This document shows positions 37,108 to 45,929 of a DNA stretch of 64,000 nt, in pieces. This stretch comes from Niallia taxi (GTDB lineage Bacteria > Bacillota > Bacilli > Bacillales > Cytobacillaceae). Numbering within the stretch: position 1 is the first letter of the stretch; each line of letters begins with the position of its first letter. Made by a program: the position numbers and the translations under genes. The notes under the pieces were generated by a model, which was not told where the DNA came from, ran no database searches, and saw nothing but the letters and a program-made list of their open reading frames with translations. The stretch is from contig NZ_RZTZ01000001.1 of assembly GCF_004005475.1 (NCBI RefSeq), positions 1 to 64,000 on the forward strand, written 5' to 3'.

Positions 37108-37620
37108 ACTTTCCCCCTCCTTTCCCTCTCAAAATAGTAACATAGAATAAAAAAAAATATCCAATAAAACTATCATTTTCGACAAACCCAAGTTGCAATT
37201 AACTGAAAACGCACTCAAACCTTGTAAATCCGTAAATAAACCGCTTTTAAATTACCGTTTTTCTATCTTCCGAGTAACGAAACATCTCAGAAACTCTTGA
37301 AATTTTAATTTTAATCATTTAACATAGTGAACGTTGTTTATAAAAAAGCAAGAAGATTAAAACTGATACAATTTTTTCAGCCATTGTAAATGTCACCATG
37401 TTGTTACACTAATTTCTAGTAATTCTAAACTTTTTAATACTTTATGATATATTGCCTTGTCATTTTCCAACTACTACAGGCAATATTTTTATCGTTTTCG
37501 AAATTGCAAGGACTAAAAAACCCTAAAGACATTTCATTTAAAAGTTTAAATATGTGAATGAAAGGCATTCTAAAGACAGACAAACATGTGGTAACATCTG
37601 ATAAATTTTCATTTGGCTAT
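37108..37620. other. Long non-coding region upstream of brnQ
   Basis: About 500 bases without a supported ORF. It holds an 8-bp hairpin TATTGCCT/AGGCAATA (37450-37485) followed by ATTTTTATC, which may be a terminator or attenuator of an upstream transcript. I see no T-box core in it. Confidence 0.5.
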
Positions 37621-37635
37621 AATTTTTTGAAAATT
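37621..37635. promoter_or_regulatory. CodY operator upstream of brnQ
   Basis: AATTTTTTGAAAATT matches the CodY consensus AATTTTCWGAAAATT at 14 of 15 positions. It is 94 bases before the brnQ start. CodY represses branched-chain amino acid uptake in rich medium, so site and target fit. Confidence 0.8.
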
Positions 37636-37728
37636 GCTATTCTATTTACGATTTCGCCAACTAAGGCCGTGTAGAGGTATTTTCAAGCAATTAACTTTTA
37701 TATTGATTTAAGTTTTGGAGGTTTTATT

Positions 37729-39063
37729 GTGTCAACTAAAGTACCATTTTCATTTATCGTTATTATTGGTCTCATGTTGTTTGCATTATTTTTTGGGGCT
37801 GGTAATCTTATCTTCCCGGCAATGCTCGGTCAATCAGCAGGCAGTGAAATTTGGTCCGCGAATGCAGGCTTCCTTGTAACTGGTGTAGGTTTGCCACTTC
37901 TTGGGGTTATGGCCTTTGGGTTTTCCGGCAAAGAGGATCTGCAATCATTGGCTAGCCGTGTGCATCCAATGTTCGGACTTGTTTTTACAACTGTATTATA
38001 TTTGGCAATTGGCCCATTATTTGCAATCCCGCGTACTGGAAATGTTTCCTTTGAAATCGGCGTTAAGCCATTTGTTTCTGAAAGTTCCACCGGCATTGCA
38101 CTATTAATTTTTACCGTTATCTTTTTTACTATTACTTGCTTCTTATCACTGAACCCAGCGAAAATCGTCGATATTGTCGGCCGTTTTTTAACACCAATTA
38201 AATTGACGTTTATCGGCATCCTAGTTGTTGTTTCTGTGATTTTCCCAATCGGCAAATTCCAGGCACCTTCAGAGAAGTATATGACTAACTCCTTCTTTAA
38301 CGGTTTCCAAGAAGGATACTTAACAATGGATACACTGGCGTCCTTCGTATTCGGAATAATCATTATTAATGCTATTCGCGAAAAAGGAGCCAAAACAAAA
38401 GGACAAATTTTAAAGGTTTGCTTAATGGCAACATTAATTGCCGCTGTTATTCTTGCAGCTATTTATTCAGCCCTTTCCTATATGGGTGCATCAAGTGTAG
38501 AAAAGCTTGGACATTTGGATAATGGTGGAGAAGTATTAGCGCGTGTATCTGAATTTTACTTTGGAACTTACGGCGGAGTATTGTTAGGCTTAATGATTAC
38601 TGTTGCTTGTTTAACTACAAGTGTTGGCTTAATAACAGCTTGCTCTTCTTATTTCCATAAGCTTTTCCCTGCTATCTCCTATAAAGTAATCGCAATAAGT
38701 CTTTCCGTATTCAGTGCTATTATTGCAAATGTTGGACTTACTGAGTTGATAGCCATTTCTGTACCTGTTTTAACTATCATTTATCCTTTGGCAATAGTGC
38801 TGATATTCTTAACATTCCTTCATCCCCTATTCAAGGGTAGATCTGGAGTATATCAAATCAGTATGTTGTTTACCTTTATTATCAGCCTTGTGGACAGCCT
38901 CCAGGAAACAGCATTGAAGGTTCCTGCACTGGATTCCTTCTTCGCAAGCTTTCTGCCAATGTACGGCATTGGCTTAGGATGGATTGTCCCAGCTATTATT
39001 GGTGGCTTGATTGGATACGTATTGAATTTTAAGCAGGACGATGCTTTACTTAATAATGAATAA
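37729..39063 (+). CDS. brnQ: Branched-chain amino acid:cation symporter BrnQ
   Basis: A 444-residue protein with twelve membrane segments and the LivJ/BrnQ signatures LFFGAGNLIFPAMLGQSAG (residues about 19-37), IGPLFAIPRTGNVSFEIG and TSVGLITACSSYF. It takes up Leu, Ile and Val with Na+ or H+. Start is GTG behind GGAGG. A CodY operator precedes it and a strong terminator follows, so it is a single-gene CodY target. Confidence 0.95.
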   Translation: MSTKVPFSFIVIIGLMLFALFFGAGNLIFPAMLGQSAGSEIWSANAGFLVTGVGLPLLGVMAFGFSGKEDLQSLASRVHPMFGLVFTTVLYLAIGPLFAIPRTGNVSFEIGVKPFVSESSTGIALLIFTVIFFTITCFLSLNPAKIVDIVGRFLTPIKLTFIGILVVVSVIFPIGKFQAPSEKYMTNSFFNGFQEGYLTMDTLASFVFGIIIINAIREKGAKTKGQILKVCLMATLIAAVILAAIYSALSYMGASSVEKLGHLDNGGEVLARVSEFYFGTYGGVLLGLMITVACLTTSVGLITACSSYFHKLFPAISYKVIAISLSVFSAIIANVGLTELIAISVPVLTIIYPLAIVLIFLTFLHPLFKGRSGVYQISMLFTFIISLVDSLQETALKVPALDSFFASFLPMYGIGLGWIVPAIIGGLIGYVLNFKQDDALLNNE

Positions 39064-39078
39064 ATAAATAAGCTTGAA

Positions 39079-39110
39079 TGTGGCTGACCTCGTTGTCAGC
39101 CACATTTTTT
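39079..39110 (+). terminator. Terminator of brnQ
   Basis: 10-bp perfect stem TGTGGCTGAC/GTCAGCCACA followed by TTTTTT. Confidence 0.92.
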
Positions 39111-39186
39111 ATGAAAAAACAAGCCTATAATATGTTGCTTATTCGATGTATAGTACAATTTATTAAGAGGAAGGGACTGTTCATCA

Positions 39187-39432
39187 TTGTTTTATAAATT
39201 AACAAAAGAACAACAGGAAGTAATGATTTCTGATATCCAAACTTTTTTCTCCCAAGAAAGAGAGGAGGAAATTTCCGAATTTGCGGCAGAACGAGTGCTT
39301 GATTTTTTCAAGGAAACAATTGCGCCCCATTTTTATAATATGGCAATTTCTGATGCGAAAAAGCTAGTAGAAGAGCAATTTATGGCGATTGAGGATGAAA
39401 TATTGACATTGGAAAAACCAATCAGGAAATGA
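39187..39432 (+). CDS. DUF2164 family protein
   Basis: An 81-residue helical acidic protein: LTKEQQEVMISDIQTFFSQE at the start, ERVLDFFKETIAPHFYN near 43-59. It matches DUF2164, a short family of unknown role. The start is TTG, about ten bases behind GGAAGGG. A tiny lipoprotein gene follows on the same strand 90 bases later. Confidence 0.85.
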   Translation: MFYKLTKEQQEVMISDIQTFFSQEREEEISEFAAERVLDFFKETIAPHFYNMAISDAKKLVEEQFMAIEDEILTLEKPIRK

Positions 39433-39521
39433 TAAACAAAGCAATATAGGGATAATTACGTGTTGGAAAGCTAACTTTAGCAAAAGAAGAAACTTGCTTT
39501 AAAGGAGAGGGTTCACTCGTC

Positions 39522-39632
39522 ATGCGTAAAACATTGCTTGCAGTGCTGCTCGCTGCTTTTCTCGGTATGATGATGACTGGCTGTGACGAAATTAACCCGG
39601 GCACAAGGATGAAATTGGCGATAAGAGATTAA
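39522..39632 (+). CDS. 36-residue putative lipoprotein
   Basis: MRKTLLAVLLAAFLGMMMTG followed by Cys21: a basic start, hydrophobic core and MTGC lipobox, then only about 15 residues (Asn-Pro-Gly-Thr, ending in a basic tail). AAAGGAGAGGG lies ten bases upstream. Tiny lipoproteins of this kind occur in bacilli without known role. It may be co-transcribed with the DUF2164 gene; a terminator follows. Confidence 0.65.
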   Translation: MRKTLLAVLLAAFLGMMMTGCDEINPGTRMKLAIRD

Positions 39633-39643
39633 TGATAAAGAAT

Positions 39644-39672
39644 AAGGCATCGATTTCAATCGATGCCTTTTC
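39644..39672. terminator. Terminator after the small lipoprotein gene
   Basis: 11-bp perfect stem AAGGCATCGAT/ATCGATGCCTT followed by TTTT. Confidence 0.88.
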
Positions 39673-39711
39673 AAAAATTGCAGATGTGCAAGCTTGCTTT
39701 AAAAGCAAGCC

Positions 39712-39948
39712 TTAACTGCCGTTATTAGCATATTTCAGTTCATATCTCTTTTTTCTAGCAAGCCTGAAAGCCCCTCGATAATTGTGCCTCACTGTATTAT
39801 TCCATCTGTACCCACAAGTGGCAGCACTTTTATTCATCACTACGGCAACCTCTTCAAAGGCAGCAATTGCTGTACTACCCTCACGGATATGCCTTAATAC
39901 TGTTTCAGCAAGTAAAGCATCTTGTTCTCTCGTAAATGTATCTGGCAT
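39712..39948 (-). CDS. Short RsfA/YlbO-like Myb-type DNA-binding protein
   Basis: A 78-residue protein beginning MPDTFTREQDALLAETVLRH, with the SANT/Myb-like block AAFEEVAVVMNKSAATCGYR and W-N-N-T-V-R-x-x-Y. This is the DNA-binding part of the RsfA family, prespore-specific regulators (RsfA, SigF-dependent). The usual coiled-coil C-terminal half is missing: YlbO and RsfA are about 190-260 residues. Start is the ATG behind AAAGGTGATAAA; an earlier in-frame ATG lacks a good site. A natural short form or a truncated copy. Confidence 0.82.
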   Translation of the reverse strand: MPDTFTREQDALLAETVLRHIREGSTAIAAFEEVAVVMNKSAATCGYRWNNTVRHNYRGAFRLARKKRYELKYANNGS

Positions 39949-40194
39949 TTTATCACCTTTGTTCGTCTTGATTAATCTTAATATCGACACGAAACAGTCT
40001 AGGTTTAGTGCCATTTTATATTTCTGCCTAAAACTTTTATCCAAGCAAATTTTATCTTTAGCTAGGAAAGCAGGATTATTGTTAAGCAAAAGCCTTCCGC
40101 TATTTTTTATAAACTGACTGAAATCGAATTTTGGTTTGCTGCATAAGCGTCTAAAATAGTCTTCCTTAAAACAATTGTAGTCTATTAGACATTA

Positions 40195-40986
40195 TTATTG
40201 CTTAGCTCCATTCTCGAAGTATTCTTCAAGTGTCCAGTCCTTATCCTTCATTATTTTCGCGGCTTCTTTGCCAACATAACGATAGTGCCAAGGTTCATAT
40301 TCATATTGAGTAATATCTACCTTATCTTTTGGATAGCGCAGGATAAATCCGTACTTATAGGCATTTGCCATTAACCATTTGCCTTCCTTATCCTCGCCAA
40401 ATTCCTCTGTTAACAGGAAATTTTGCTTTTGAGACGTGATGTCCATCGCTAAGCCACTTTGATGCTCACTTGAGCCAGGGATAGCAACAGCCTGTTCTGC
40501 TTCCTCCTCTCCTACATTGGCAACCTCTTGCTTAAATACTGCAGATTGTCTGTCGTACGAGCGGTATCCTGATGCTGCATAAAGAATGTTTCCCTCTTCT
40601 TTTGCTGCATTAAACATATCAGCTAGTGCCTCTGCCGCTTCTTTTCTCATATGGCTTTTTTCTATATCCTCATCACCAAAAGAAAACGCAACATCTGGTC
40701 TGACGAGATCCTTTGGTTCATAATCACTCGGCAAATAATATTCCTTATTGACAAGTGCTAACATATTTTCTGGATTTTCAAGCACAAAGTGCCCATCTTC
40801 TTTTTTTACTTTATTTTGGTTTTGTGTGGGGATTGTCCACTCTGTTTTTGGCGTCTCTTCCTTTTTAACAGTATCCTGCTGTGAGGCAGATTGATTAGTG
40901 TTTTCCTTTTGCTGATTATCTTGTTGGATCGTGCTGCAGCCGCTTAACATTAAAGCAATGGCTGACGCTGTAAGTACTTTTTTCAT
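40195..40986 (-). CDS. VanY/LdcB-type D-alanyl-D-alanine carboxypeptidase lipoprotein
   Basis: A 263-residue lipoprotein: lipobox LSGC (Cys17), a Gln/Asn/Lys-rich linker to about 60, then a peptidase M15B domain with the Zn ligands in SSEHQSGLAMDI (about 172-183) and EPWHYRYVG (about 233-241), plus the ASGYRSYDRQ substrate motif. It trims D-Ala or D-amino acids from peptidoglycan stem peptides. B. subtilis YodJ is similar. Monocistronic. Confidence 0.92.
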   Translation of the reverse strand: MKKVLTASAIALMLSGCSTIQQDNQQKENTNQSASQQDTVKKEETPKTEWTIPTQNQNKVKKEDGHFVLENPENMLALVNKEYYLPSDYEPKDLVRPDVAFSFGDEDIEKSHMRKEAAEALADMFNAAKEEGNILYAASGYRSYDRQSAVFKQEVANVGEEEAEQAVAIPGSSEHQSGLAMDITSQKQNFLLTEEFGEDKEGKWLMANAYKYGFILRYPKDKVDITQYEYEPWHYRYVGKEAAKIMKDKDWTLEEYFENGAKQ

Positions 40987-41218
40987 GTTTTCACCTTTCT
41001 CTTGTTGCTTTACAACTTATTTCTATTACTCACTTTTTTATAAAGGGAATATTATCATTATAAATTTGTTTGTACATAAAACCATTACAAATGAATAACA
41101 AAACTAAAAAAACTAGATTACACACCCAACATGGATTTGTGATTATTGGATTACCAACATAAAAACAGTCCTTTCATGTAACAATAAAAAGACTAAACTT
41201 TTTGGAGGGAATGCCAGT

Positions 41219-41434
41219 ATGCCTAAGGAGTCAGGCAATATCCATGTAGAGACAGAGGCACATAAAGATGGCTCAAGAGAAGGCATCATCGCAAACGCTA
41301 ATGGTGATCAGATGGGAATGAAAACAGATGCAGGAAAAACAGATGCCAATCCTTTTCATGTTGATTCACTAAAAGCAGATGCTAATATGCAGCAATTTAG
41401 TCATACACTAAATGATGCATTTCCTAAAAAATAG
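41219..41434 (+). CDS. Small hydrophilic protein, unknown
   Basis: A 71-residue, Asp/Lys/Asn-rich protein without hydrophobic segments (MPKESGNIHVETEAHKDGSR, then repeated D-A-x-x-T/Q-D-A-N units). I do not recognise a family; the composition suggests an intrinsically disordered protein. GGAGGG lies at proper spacing before the ATG and a strong terminator follows, so it is probably expressed. Confidence 0.7.
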   Translation: MPKESGNIHVETEAHKDGSREGIIANANGDQMGMKTDAGKTDANPFHVDSLKADANMQQFSHTLNDAFPKK

Positions 41435-41436
41435 GA

Positions 41437-41462
41437 AAACAGGATGCGCAGGCATCCTGTTT
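41437..41462. terminator. Bidirectional terminator
   Basis: 11-bp stem AAACAGGATGC/GCATCCTGTTT between convergent genes. Confidence 0.82.
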
Positions 41463-42242
41463 CTATCTTAGTCCAAATCTTTCCTTTGCAATCGCCTGAA
41501 ATTCTTCTTTGTTGATCTCTTGCTTGTGTTTATTTCCGTCTGTCCATTCTGTAAAGGAGTCTTGTGATAGTACCATACTTCCTTTATCTGTCAACATACT
41601 TACAAGCGGACCTTTATTAAAGCGCGAATCAGGATGCTCAACAATTGTTTTTTGCATTTCAATCATATCCTTTACATCACGAAAAGCTACGGTTGATTGG
41701 AAGGCATATCCTAGCGTCCAATCCTCACTTTTATCCTTCAGCTTCATATAGAAACAATAGTCTCCATACTCAGTCTCTTCTTGCTTTACTTGAAATTGTC
41801 CGTTTGCAGAGTGAATAATTTCACCATCAAGGGGCACTGGTTTTAACGGCAGGTTTGCACCGTATCCAGAATCGACAATATAACGTTTCCCATTCTCCTC
41901 AAGCAGGATGGTAGCATGTGTAGCACCTGTTTTACTCCAAATATTATTTACAGCATCATAAGTGATTCCCTTTAACATGGTTACTTGGAAGCCGTTTTCA
42001 AGTAAAAACAGGTAGAGCAGTGGATTTAAATCAAAACAAAGACCGCCTTCATGCCGTCCGATAACCTTTTCCATTAAGTATTGTTCTGAGATAGCCTCTG
42101 TTCTTCCTTCGATAATGGCTGTATTTTCAAACGGTACCGTTTTAGCCATTCTTTCCAGAACAAATTCTAAAGTTTGAAATGTAATAACCTCATCAAGAGG
42201 AAAGCCGATTCTTTCGCGAAAGCTTTTATTGATTTGTTGCAT
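41463..42242 (-). CDS. Arylamine N-acetyltransferase
   Basis: A 259-residue NAT-family enzyme with the complete Cys-His-Asp triad: Cys69 in RHEGGLCFDLN, His109 in GATHATILL and Asp124 in YIVDSGYGANLPL. It transfers acetyl groups from acetyl-CoA to arylamines and hydrazines. Four bases separate its start from the upstream cupin gene, so the two are co-transcribed, probably a detoxification unit with the AraC gene further upstream. Confidence 0.93.
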   Translation of the reverse strand: MQQINKSFRERIGFPLDEVITFQTLEFVLERMAKTVPFENTAIIEGRTEAISEQYLMEKVIGRHEGGLCFDLNPLLYLFLLENGFQVTMLKGITYDAVNNIWSKTGATHATILLEENGKRYIVDSGYGANLPLKPVPLDGEIIHSANGQFQVKQEETEYGDYCFYMKLKDKSEDWTLGYAFQSTVAFRDVKDMIEMQKTIVEHPDSRFNKGPLVSMLTDKGSMVLSQDSFTEWTDGNKHKQEINKEEFQAIAKERFGLR

Positions 42243-42246
42243 ATAA

Positions 42247-42597
42247 TTACTCCCTTTCTTCTAGTGGAAGGCTTTCTCCTTGCAGCACAAGTACTGTCAT
42301 GCCTTCCTCACTGCCAGATTCATGGCCTTCTCCTTTTTCCCAAAGAACGCCCTCACCTGCCTGTATCACTTGTTCTAGCTTATCAGCACCTTTTATCCAG
42401 CCTTTCCCTTCCATAACAATAAAGGCTTGAGCAACAGGGGCCTCATGATAGCCAACCATTCCGCCTGGCTCCATATGGATAATCCCAATATTGACTGGTT
42501 CATCTGTTCTCATTATTTTCGTGTAATAAGCAGACATAGACTGATAATTGCCAATCTCTTTTCCTGTGAGCTTATTAAATGACATTATTTTCTTCAT
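42247..42597 (-). CDS. Cupin domain protein
   Basis: A 116-residue single-domain cupin: PGGMVGYHEAPVAQAFIVMEG (metal-binding His/Glu region, about 45-65) and a second motif EGHESGSEEGMTVLV. Start is the ATG behind GAGGTGG. Only one of the usual His residues is clear in motif 1, so metal binding is uncertain. It precedes the N-acetyltransferase gene in one operon and follows an AraC gene. Confidence 0.85.
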   Translation of the reverse strand: MKKIMSFNKLTGKEIGNYQSMSAYYTKIMRTDEPVNIGIIHMEPGGMVGYHEAPVAQAFIVMEGKGWIKGADKLEQVIQAGEGVLWEKGEGHESGSEEGMTVLVLQGESLPLEERE

Positions 42598-42674
42598 GCA
42601 CTTCCACCTCTTGTCCAATCTATTATCGCATAGTTAAATTCAATCACGGTAATGGACTGCTTATGAGATTATAT

Positions 42675-43559
42675 TTAAGATTTTTGTTTATGCTTTTTAT
42701 AGGCTAAGGGAGTCATCTGGATTTCCTTGCGAAATTTCTGAATAAAATAGCTCGTGCTATTAAAACCAACCCTATAGCCGACCTCGGTTATATTAGCATC
42801 CTCTTCTTGAAGTAACAGCAAGCTCTTCTGTATGCGATAATGCTCCAAATAACTAAAGGGTGACCTTTTCAAAATTCTTTTGAAATAGCGGCAGCATTCA
42901 GAGCGGCTCAATTGACCTGCAGAAGCAATATCCTCGAGGCTTACCTTTTCCTCATAGTGATGATGAATCCAATCGAGCATCCGTTTCATTTTTTCATTTT
43001 TACTCGCCTCTGTTTTGTTAAAAGCTGGCGGTATCCCATGCATCATAAAGCTTTTCCAAGCCTTAGCCAGCTGTGTACTTATATCAATTTCAAAAAAAGG
43101 CTGTTTTTCCTTTAGCAAACGGTTAATTTTTAGAATGGACTCCAGAATGATTTTCCCCCATTCCTTGTTGCCATCAATATTAACATATGGAAGGTTGCTC
43201 GCTTGTACATAAGGATACACAAAGGTGGAAAACAGCTCTTGTGACAAAACAAAAGAAGGTGCTACATTCATACATATATAGGAAGCGGCCTTTGTCTTTT
43301 CTTCTGCCATATGAAGCAGGCCGCTGTTAATAAACAGTCCGTTTCCTTCTAATAATTCCACTCCTTCCCCATTTATGTGAAATATGGCTTCCCCCTTATT
43401 CATGTATACAAATTGCAGCTCATCATGCCAATGAAGGGGTATGTGGCCTTGAATGTTTTGGTTAATAGTTGTTTCATAGCATGCAATTGGCAAAAGAACG
43501 GTAAGATGCTCTGTCAGCTCCATTAAATTCTGATCAATTGAAAAATGACCTAAAACCAT
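42675..43559 (-). CDS. AraC family regulator with cupin sensor domain
   Basis: A 294-residue AraC protein: N-terminal cupin-type effector domain ([20 protein letters not shown], residues about 39-58) and C-terminal double HTH ([20 protein letters not shown] about 200-219; [19 protein letters not shown] near 258-276). It lies upstream of cupin-NAT on the same strand and back to back with an EamA exporter, so it may control either or both. Confidence 0.92.
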   Translation of the reverse strand: MVLGHFSIDQNLMELTEHLTVLLPIACYETTINQNIQGHIPLHWHDELQFVYMNKGEAIFHINGEGVELLEGNGLFINSGLLHMAEEKTKAASYICMNVAPSFVLSQELFSTFVYPYVQASNLPYVNIDGNKEWGKIILESILKINRLLKEKQPFFEIDISTQLAKAWKSFMMHGIPPAFNKTEASKNEKMKRMLDWIHHHYEEKVSLEDIASAGQLSRSECCRYFKRILKRSPFSYLEHYRIQKSLLLLQEEDANITEVGYRVGFNSTSYFIQKFRKEIQMTPLAYKKHKQKS

Positions 43560-43661
43560 ACCGTCACCTCCATATTGTTATATTTTTTCATGTTATTTAC
43601 GTATTTTCTAACGGATTATTGCTTTATTATAACAATATATTTATATAAAGGTGGAAGAACA

Positions 43662-44597
43662 ATGATTAGCAATAATCGAAAAAAAGGCTTGTTTTTTGTG
43701 ATTACAGGGGCAGCATTTTGGGGTGTTGGCGGTACTGTTGCCCAAAAGCTGTTCCAATCTTATGAGGTAAATGTTGATTGGCTTGTTGTTGTTAGGCTGC
43801 TTTTGTCTGGCTGCATCCTGTTGCTATTTAAGCTTTTCAGCAAAAACCGCAGGGAAATTATTAATATATGGAAGGAGCCAAGCACTGCCATCAGACTTGT
43901 TGTATTTTCTGTTTTTGGAATGCTGGCAGTTCAATATACGTATATGGCATCCATCCATCATGGCAATGCAGCAGTTGCTACCCTGCTACAGTATTTATCT
44001 CCAATCATGATTATGCTGTATTATCTTGTCACAAGAAAAATGCGTTTGACTAAGGTGGATGTGTATACGGCTATTCTAGCATTATCAGGCTGCTTCTTAT
44101 TGCTCACAAACGGCACCTTATCAAAGCTCTCTGTCCCTATCCCTGCTGTCGTTTGGGGTGTTTTGTCCGGATTAGCTGCTGCCTTTTACACGTTAAGTGC
44201 AGGCTCGCTCTTAAAAAAGTTCGACTCTTTAGTTGTAGTCGGCTGGGCAATGATTATCGGCGGACTTTGCTTAAATATAGTCGAACCGATTTGGAGAACA
44301 GCACCAGCTTCCATAACTGCTGTACAGCTTATTTATTTAGTATTTGTCATCCTTTTTGGAACAATGATTGCCTTTTGGTTCTACATCAAAAGCCTTGAGA
44401 CACTCATGCCAAAAGAGGCAAGCTTGTTAGGCAGCATTGAACCATTAGCAGCCTGTTTAACAACTGTTTTCTGGCTGAATATGCCTTTCGGATTATTCCA
44501 ATGGCTTGGTGCAGCATGCATCATAAGTGTGGTACTGCTCCTTACGTCTAGCAAACGCCAAGCAGCTCCCTCTGCTTCTGATGACATTCCGATTTGA
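43662..44597 (+). CDS. EamA family (DMT superfamily) exporter
   Basis: A 311-residue protein with ten membrane segments in two EamA repeats (about 8-142 and 155-290), including [15 protein letters not shown] near the start and [15 protein letters not shown] at the end of repeat two. Start is the ATG at 43662 behind AGGTGG; the long upstream extension is not coding. Divergent from the AraC regulator, its likely controller. It is a different subgroup from the EamA gene at 10237-11136. Confidence 0.92.
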   Translation: MISNNRKKGLFFVITGAAFWGVGGTVAQKLFQSYEVNVDWLVVVRLLLSGCILLLFKLFSKNRREIINIWKEPSTAIRLVVFSVFGMLAVQYTYMASIHHGNAAVATLLQYLSPIMIMLYYLVTRKMRLTKVDVYTAILALSGCFLLLTNGTLSKLSVPIPAVVWGVLSGLAAAFYTLSAGSLLKKFDSLVVVGWAMIIGGLCLNIVEPIWRTAPASITAVQLIYLVFVILFGTMIAFWFYIKSLETLMPKEASLLGSIEPLAACLTTVFWLNMPFGLFQWLGAACIISVVLLLTSSKRQAAPSASDDIPI

Positions 44598-44611
44598 TAT
44601 AAGGAAGAAAA

Positions 44612-44640
44612 AAAGCTGCCGGTTGCTTCGGCAGCTTTCA
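44612..44640. terminator. Bidirectional terminator
   Basis: 10-bp perfect stem AAAGCTGCCG/CGGCAGCTTT between convergent genes. Confidence 0.88.
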
Positions 44641-45177
44641 AATTGCTTGTTTTTCGACAAGATACTTATAAAATTTCTTATCTACCTCCATAAGAGGAAA
44701 TGCTTTCGGCAGCTCCGACATTTCAATACTAGTAAAGCTGTTTTTCTCATAAAACCGATGCGCAGCTAAAAATTGTGGAGTTGTTCCTAAAAACACTTCT
44801 TTTACAGTACGCTCCTTTGCCCAATCAAGCGCATTCTGCAACAAACGAGCTGCTGTGTTAAATCCTGAACCGCGATAATCTTTGGCAACAAACATTTTCC
44901 GTAAAGCTACTTGGCTATTGCCAATATCAAGTAAAGCAATCGTTCCTACTACCTTGTCCTCCACACGCGCAACCCAAAAGTTGCCTTTACCTCTTTGATA
45001 AAATGTTTCAATCATCATTAAGTCGGGCTGGTCTTCTTTTGTTATCGGAATATTGTATTCCGTTTGCTGGATATGTAATATCAAGTCTAATACTCCTGTT
45101 TGATATTGCTCGGAATATGCTTTTACGACTGGTTCCTTGCTCAACTTGCCACCGCCTATACAATAATATTTTGTCAT
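44638..45177 (-). CDS. GNAT family N-acetyltransferase
   Basis: A 179-residue GNAT: KMFVAKDYRGSGFNTAARLL gives the acetyl-CoA loop (R-G-S-G, about 100-105), preceded by GNFWVARVEDKVVGTIAL and followed by HRFYEKNSF. Start is taken as the ATG at 45177 behind AAAGGAT; a TTG 33 bases downstream behind GGCGGTGG is a fair alternative. Substrate unknown. Confidence 0.85.
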   Translation of the reverse strand: MTKYYCIGGGKLSKEPVVKAYSEQYQTGVLDLILHIQQTEYNIPITKEDQPDLMMIETFYQRGKGNFWVARVEDKVVGTIALLDIGNSQVALRKMFVAKDYRGSGFNTAARLLQNALDWAKERTVKEVFLGTTPQFLAAHRFYEKNSFTSIEMSELPKAFPLMEVDKKFYKYLVEKQAI

Positions 45178-45315
45178 TTTATCCTTTTGTTTATGGAAGG
45201 AAGCTCCCTTGTTAGATTTCTGACTTTTCAGTCTATAATAGCAAAAACATTTATTTTTTTCAAATAGAATAATTCTGTTCACATAAGGAAAATTATTTTT
45301 TGGGAGGTGATTTAT

Positions 45316-45561
45316 ATGGCAAGAATTGGTGTAGAACAAGCACTAACAAATATTTCAGAAGCTCTTCGTGAGAAAGGGCATGAAATCGTTGACCTCAAGC
45401 AGGAGTCAGATGCACAAGGCTGTGATTGCTGTGTTGTTTCAGGTATCGATTCTAATGTTATGGGAATGCAGGATACACAAATGCAAGGCTCTGTTATTGA
45501 GGCAAACGGCCTCTCTGCTGATGAAGTATGTCAGCAGGTAGAGCAACGAACAAGCAGATAA
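45316..45561 (+). CDS. ykuS: UPF0180 (YkuS) protein
   Basis: An 81-residue protein that closely follows B. subtilis Yku[21 protein letters not shown], then [17 protein letters not shown] with Cys pairs, and N-V-M-G-M-Q. Function unknown. Start is the ATG at 45316 behind GGGAGGTGA; an in-frame ATG nine bases earlier overlaps that site. Confidence 0.92.
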   Translation: MARIGVEQALTNISEALREKGHEIVDLKQESDAQGCDCCVVSGIDSNVMGMQDTQMQGSVIEANGLSADEVCQQVEQRTSR

Positions 45562-45607
45562 AAATGCAAGTCAGCCCGTTTTGTATGACGGGCCGGCTTT
45601 TCTCCTC

Positions 45608-45762
45608 TCACAAACCCCTCAAATACATTCCAGTTTTTGTATGAAGATCGTCATTTTGGACGATACCATTTACTAAAACAACATGATTGCCTATTGTTAT
45701 TGGAACATGTTGTTTCCGTAAATATTGCCCTTAAGATAATGTAGTTTTTTCCATCCTGTCAT
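45608..45762 (-). pseudogene. Possible frameshifted remnant of a small protein gene
   Basis: One frame reads MTGWKKLHYLKGN from 45762; a second frame, open from 45730 to the stop at 45608, reads VPITIGNHVVLVNGIVQNDD then L-H-T-K-T-G. Joined by one frameshift they would make a short SH3-like beta protein of about 50 residues. No ribosome binding site is clear, so this is a weak call. Confidence 0.3.
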
Positions 45763-45799
45763 ATGATGAAAATATATAGTGTGAAGGGAGATGAATGAA

Positions 45800-45853
45800 A
45801 TGATTATCTTTTTAATCGGATTAGGCATATTGATTGTAGATGTGTTTTTCTAA
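45800..45853 (+). CDS. Possible 17-residue hydrophobic peptide
   Basis: MIIFLIGLGILIVDVFF, a single hydrophobic helix, starts nine bases after GAAGGGAG; an in-frame ATG three codons earlier abuts the site. Tiny membrane peptides like this exist in bacilli, but chance cannot be excluded. Confidence 0.35.
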   Translation: MIIFLIGLGILIVDVFF

Positions 45854-45870
45854 TTCTCCCAAATCCTTAA

Positions 45871-45920
45871 CAGGCTGATAAAAAACATAACCCTTTTAAG
45901 CAATGTTTTTCATCAGCCTG
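45871..45920. terminator. Long terminator hairpin downstream of rtcB
   Basis: CAGGCTGAT-AAAAACAT pairs with ATGTTTTT-CATCAGCCTG (two arms of about 17 bases, one slip) next to the rtcB stop. Confidence 0.75.
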
Positions 45921-45929
45921 AAACATGTA

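Noticed and set aside
37830-38393. 187-codon minus-strand frame inside brnQ
   Set aside because: Shadow of the BrnQ coding sequence; polar/proline-rich composition with no domain.
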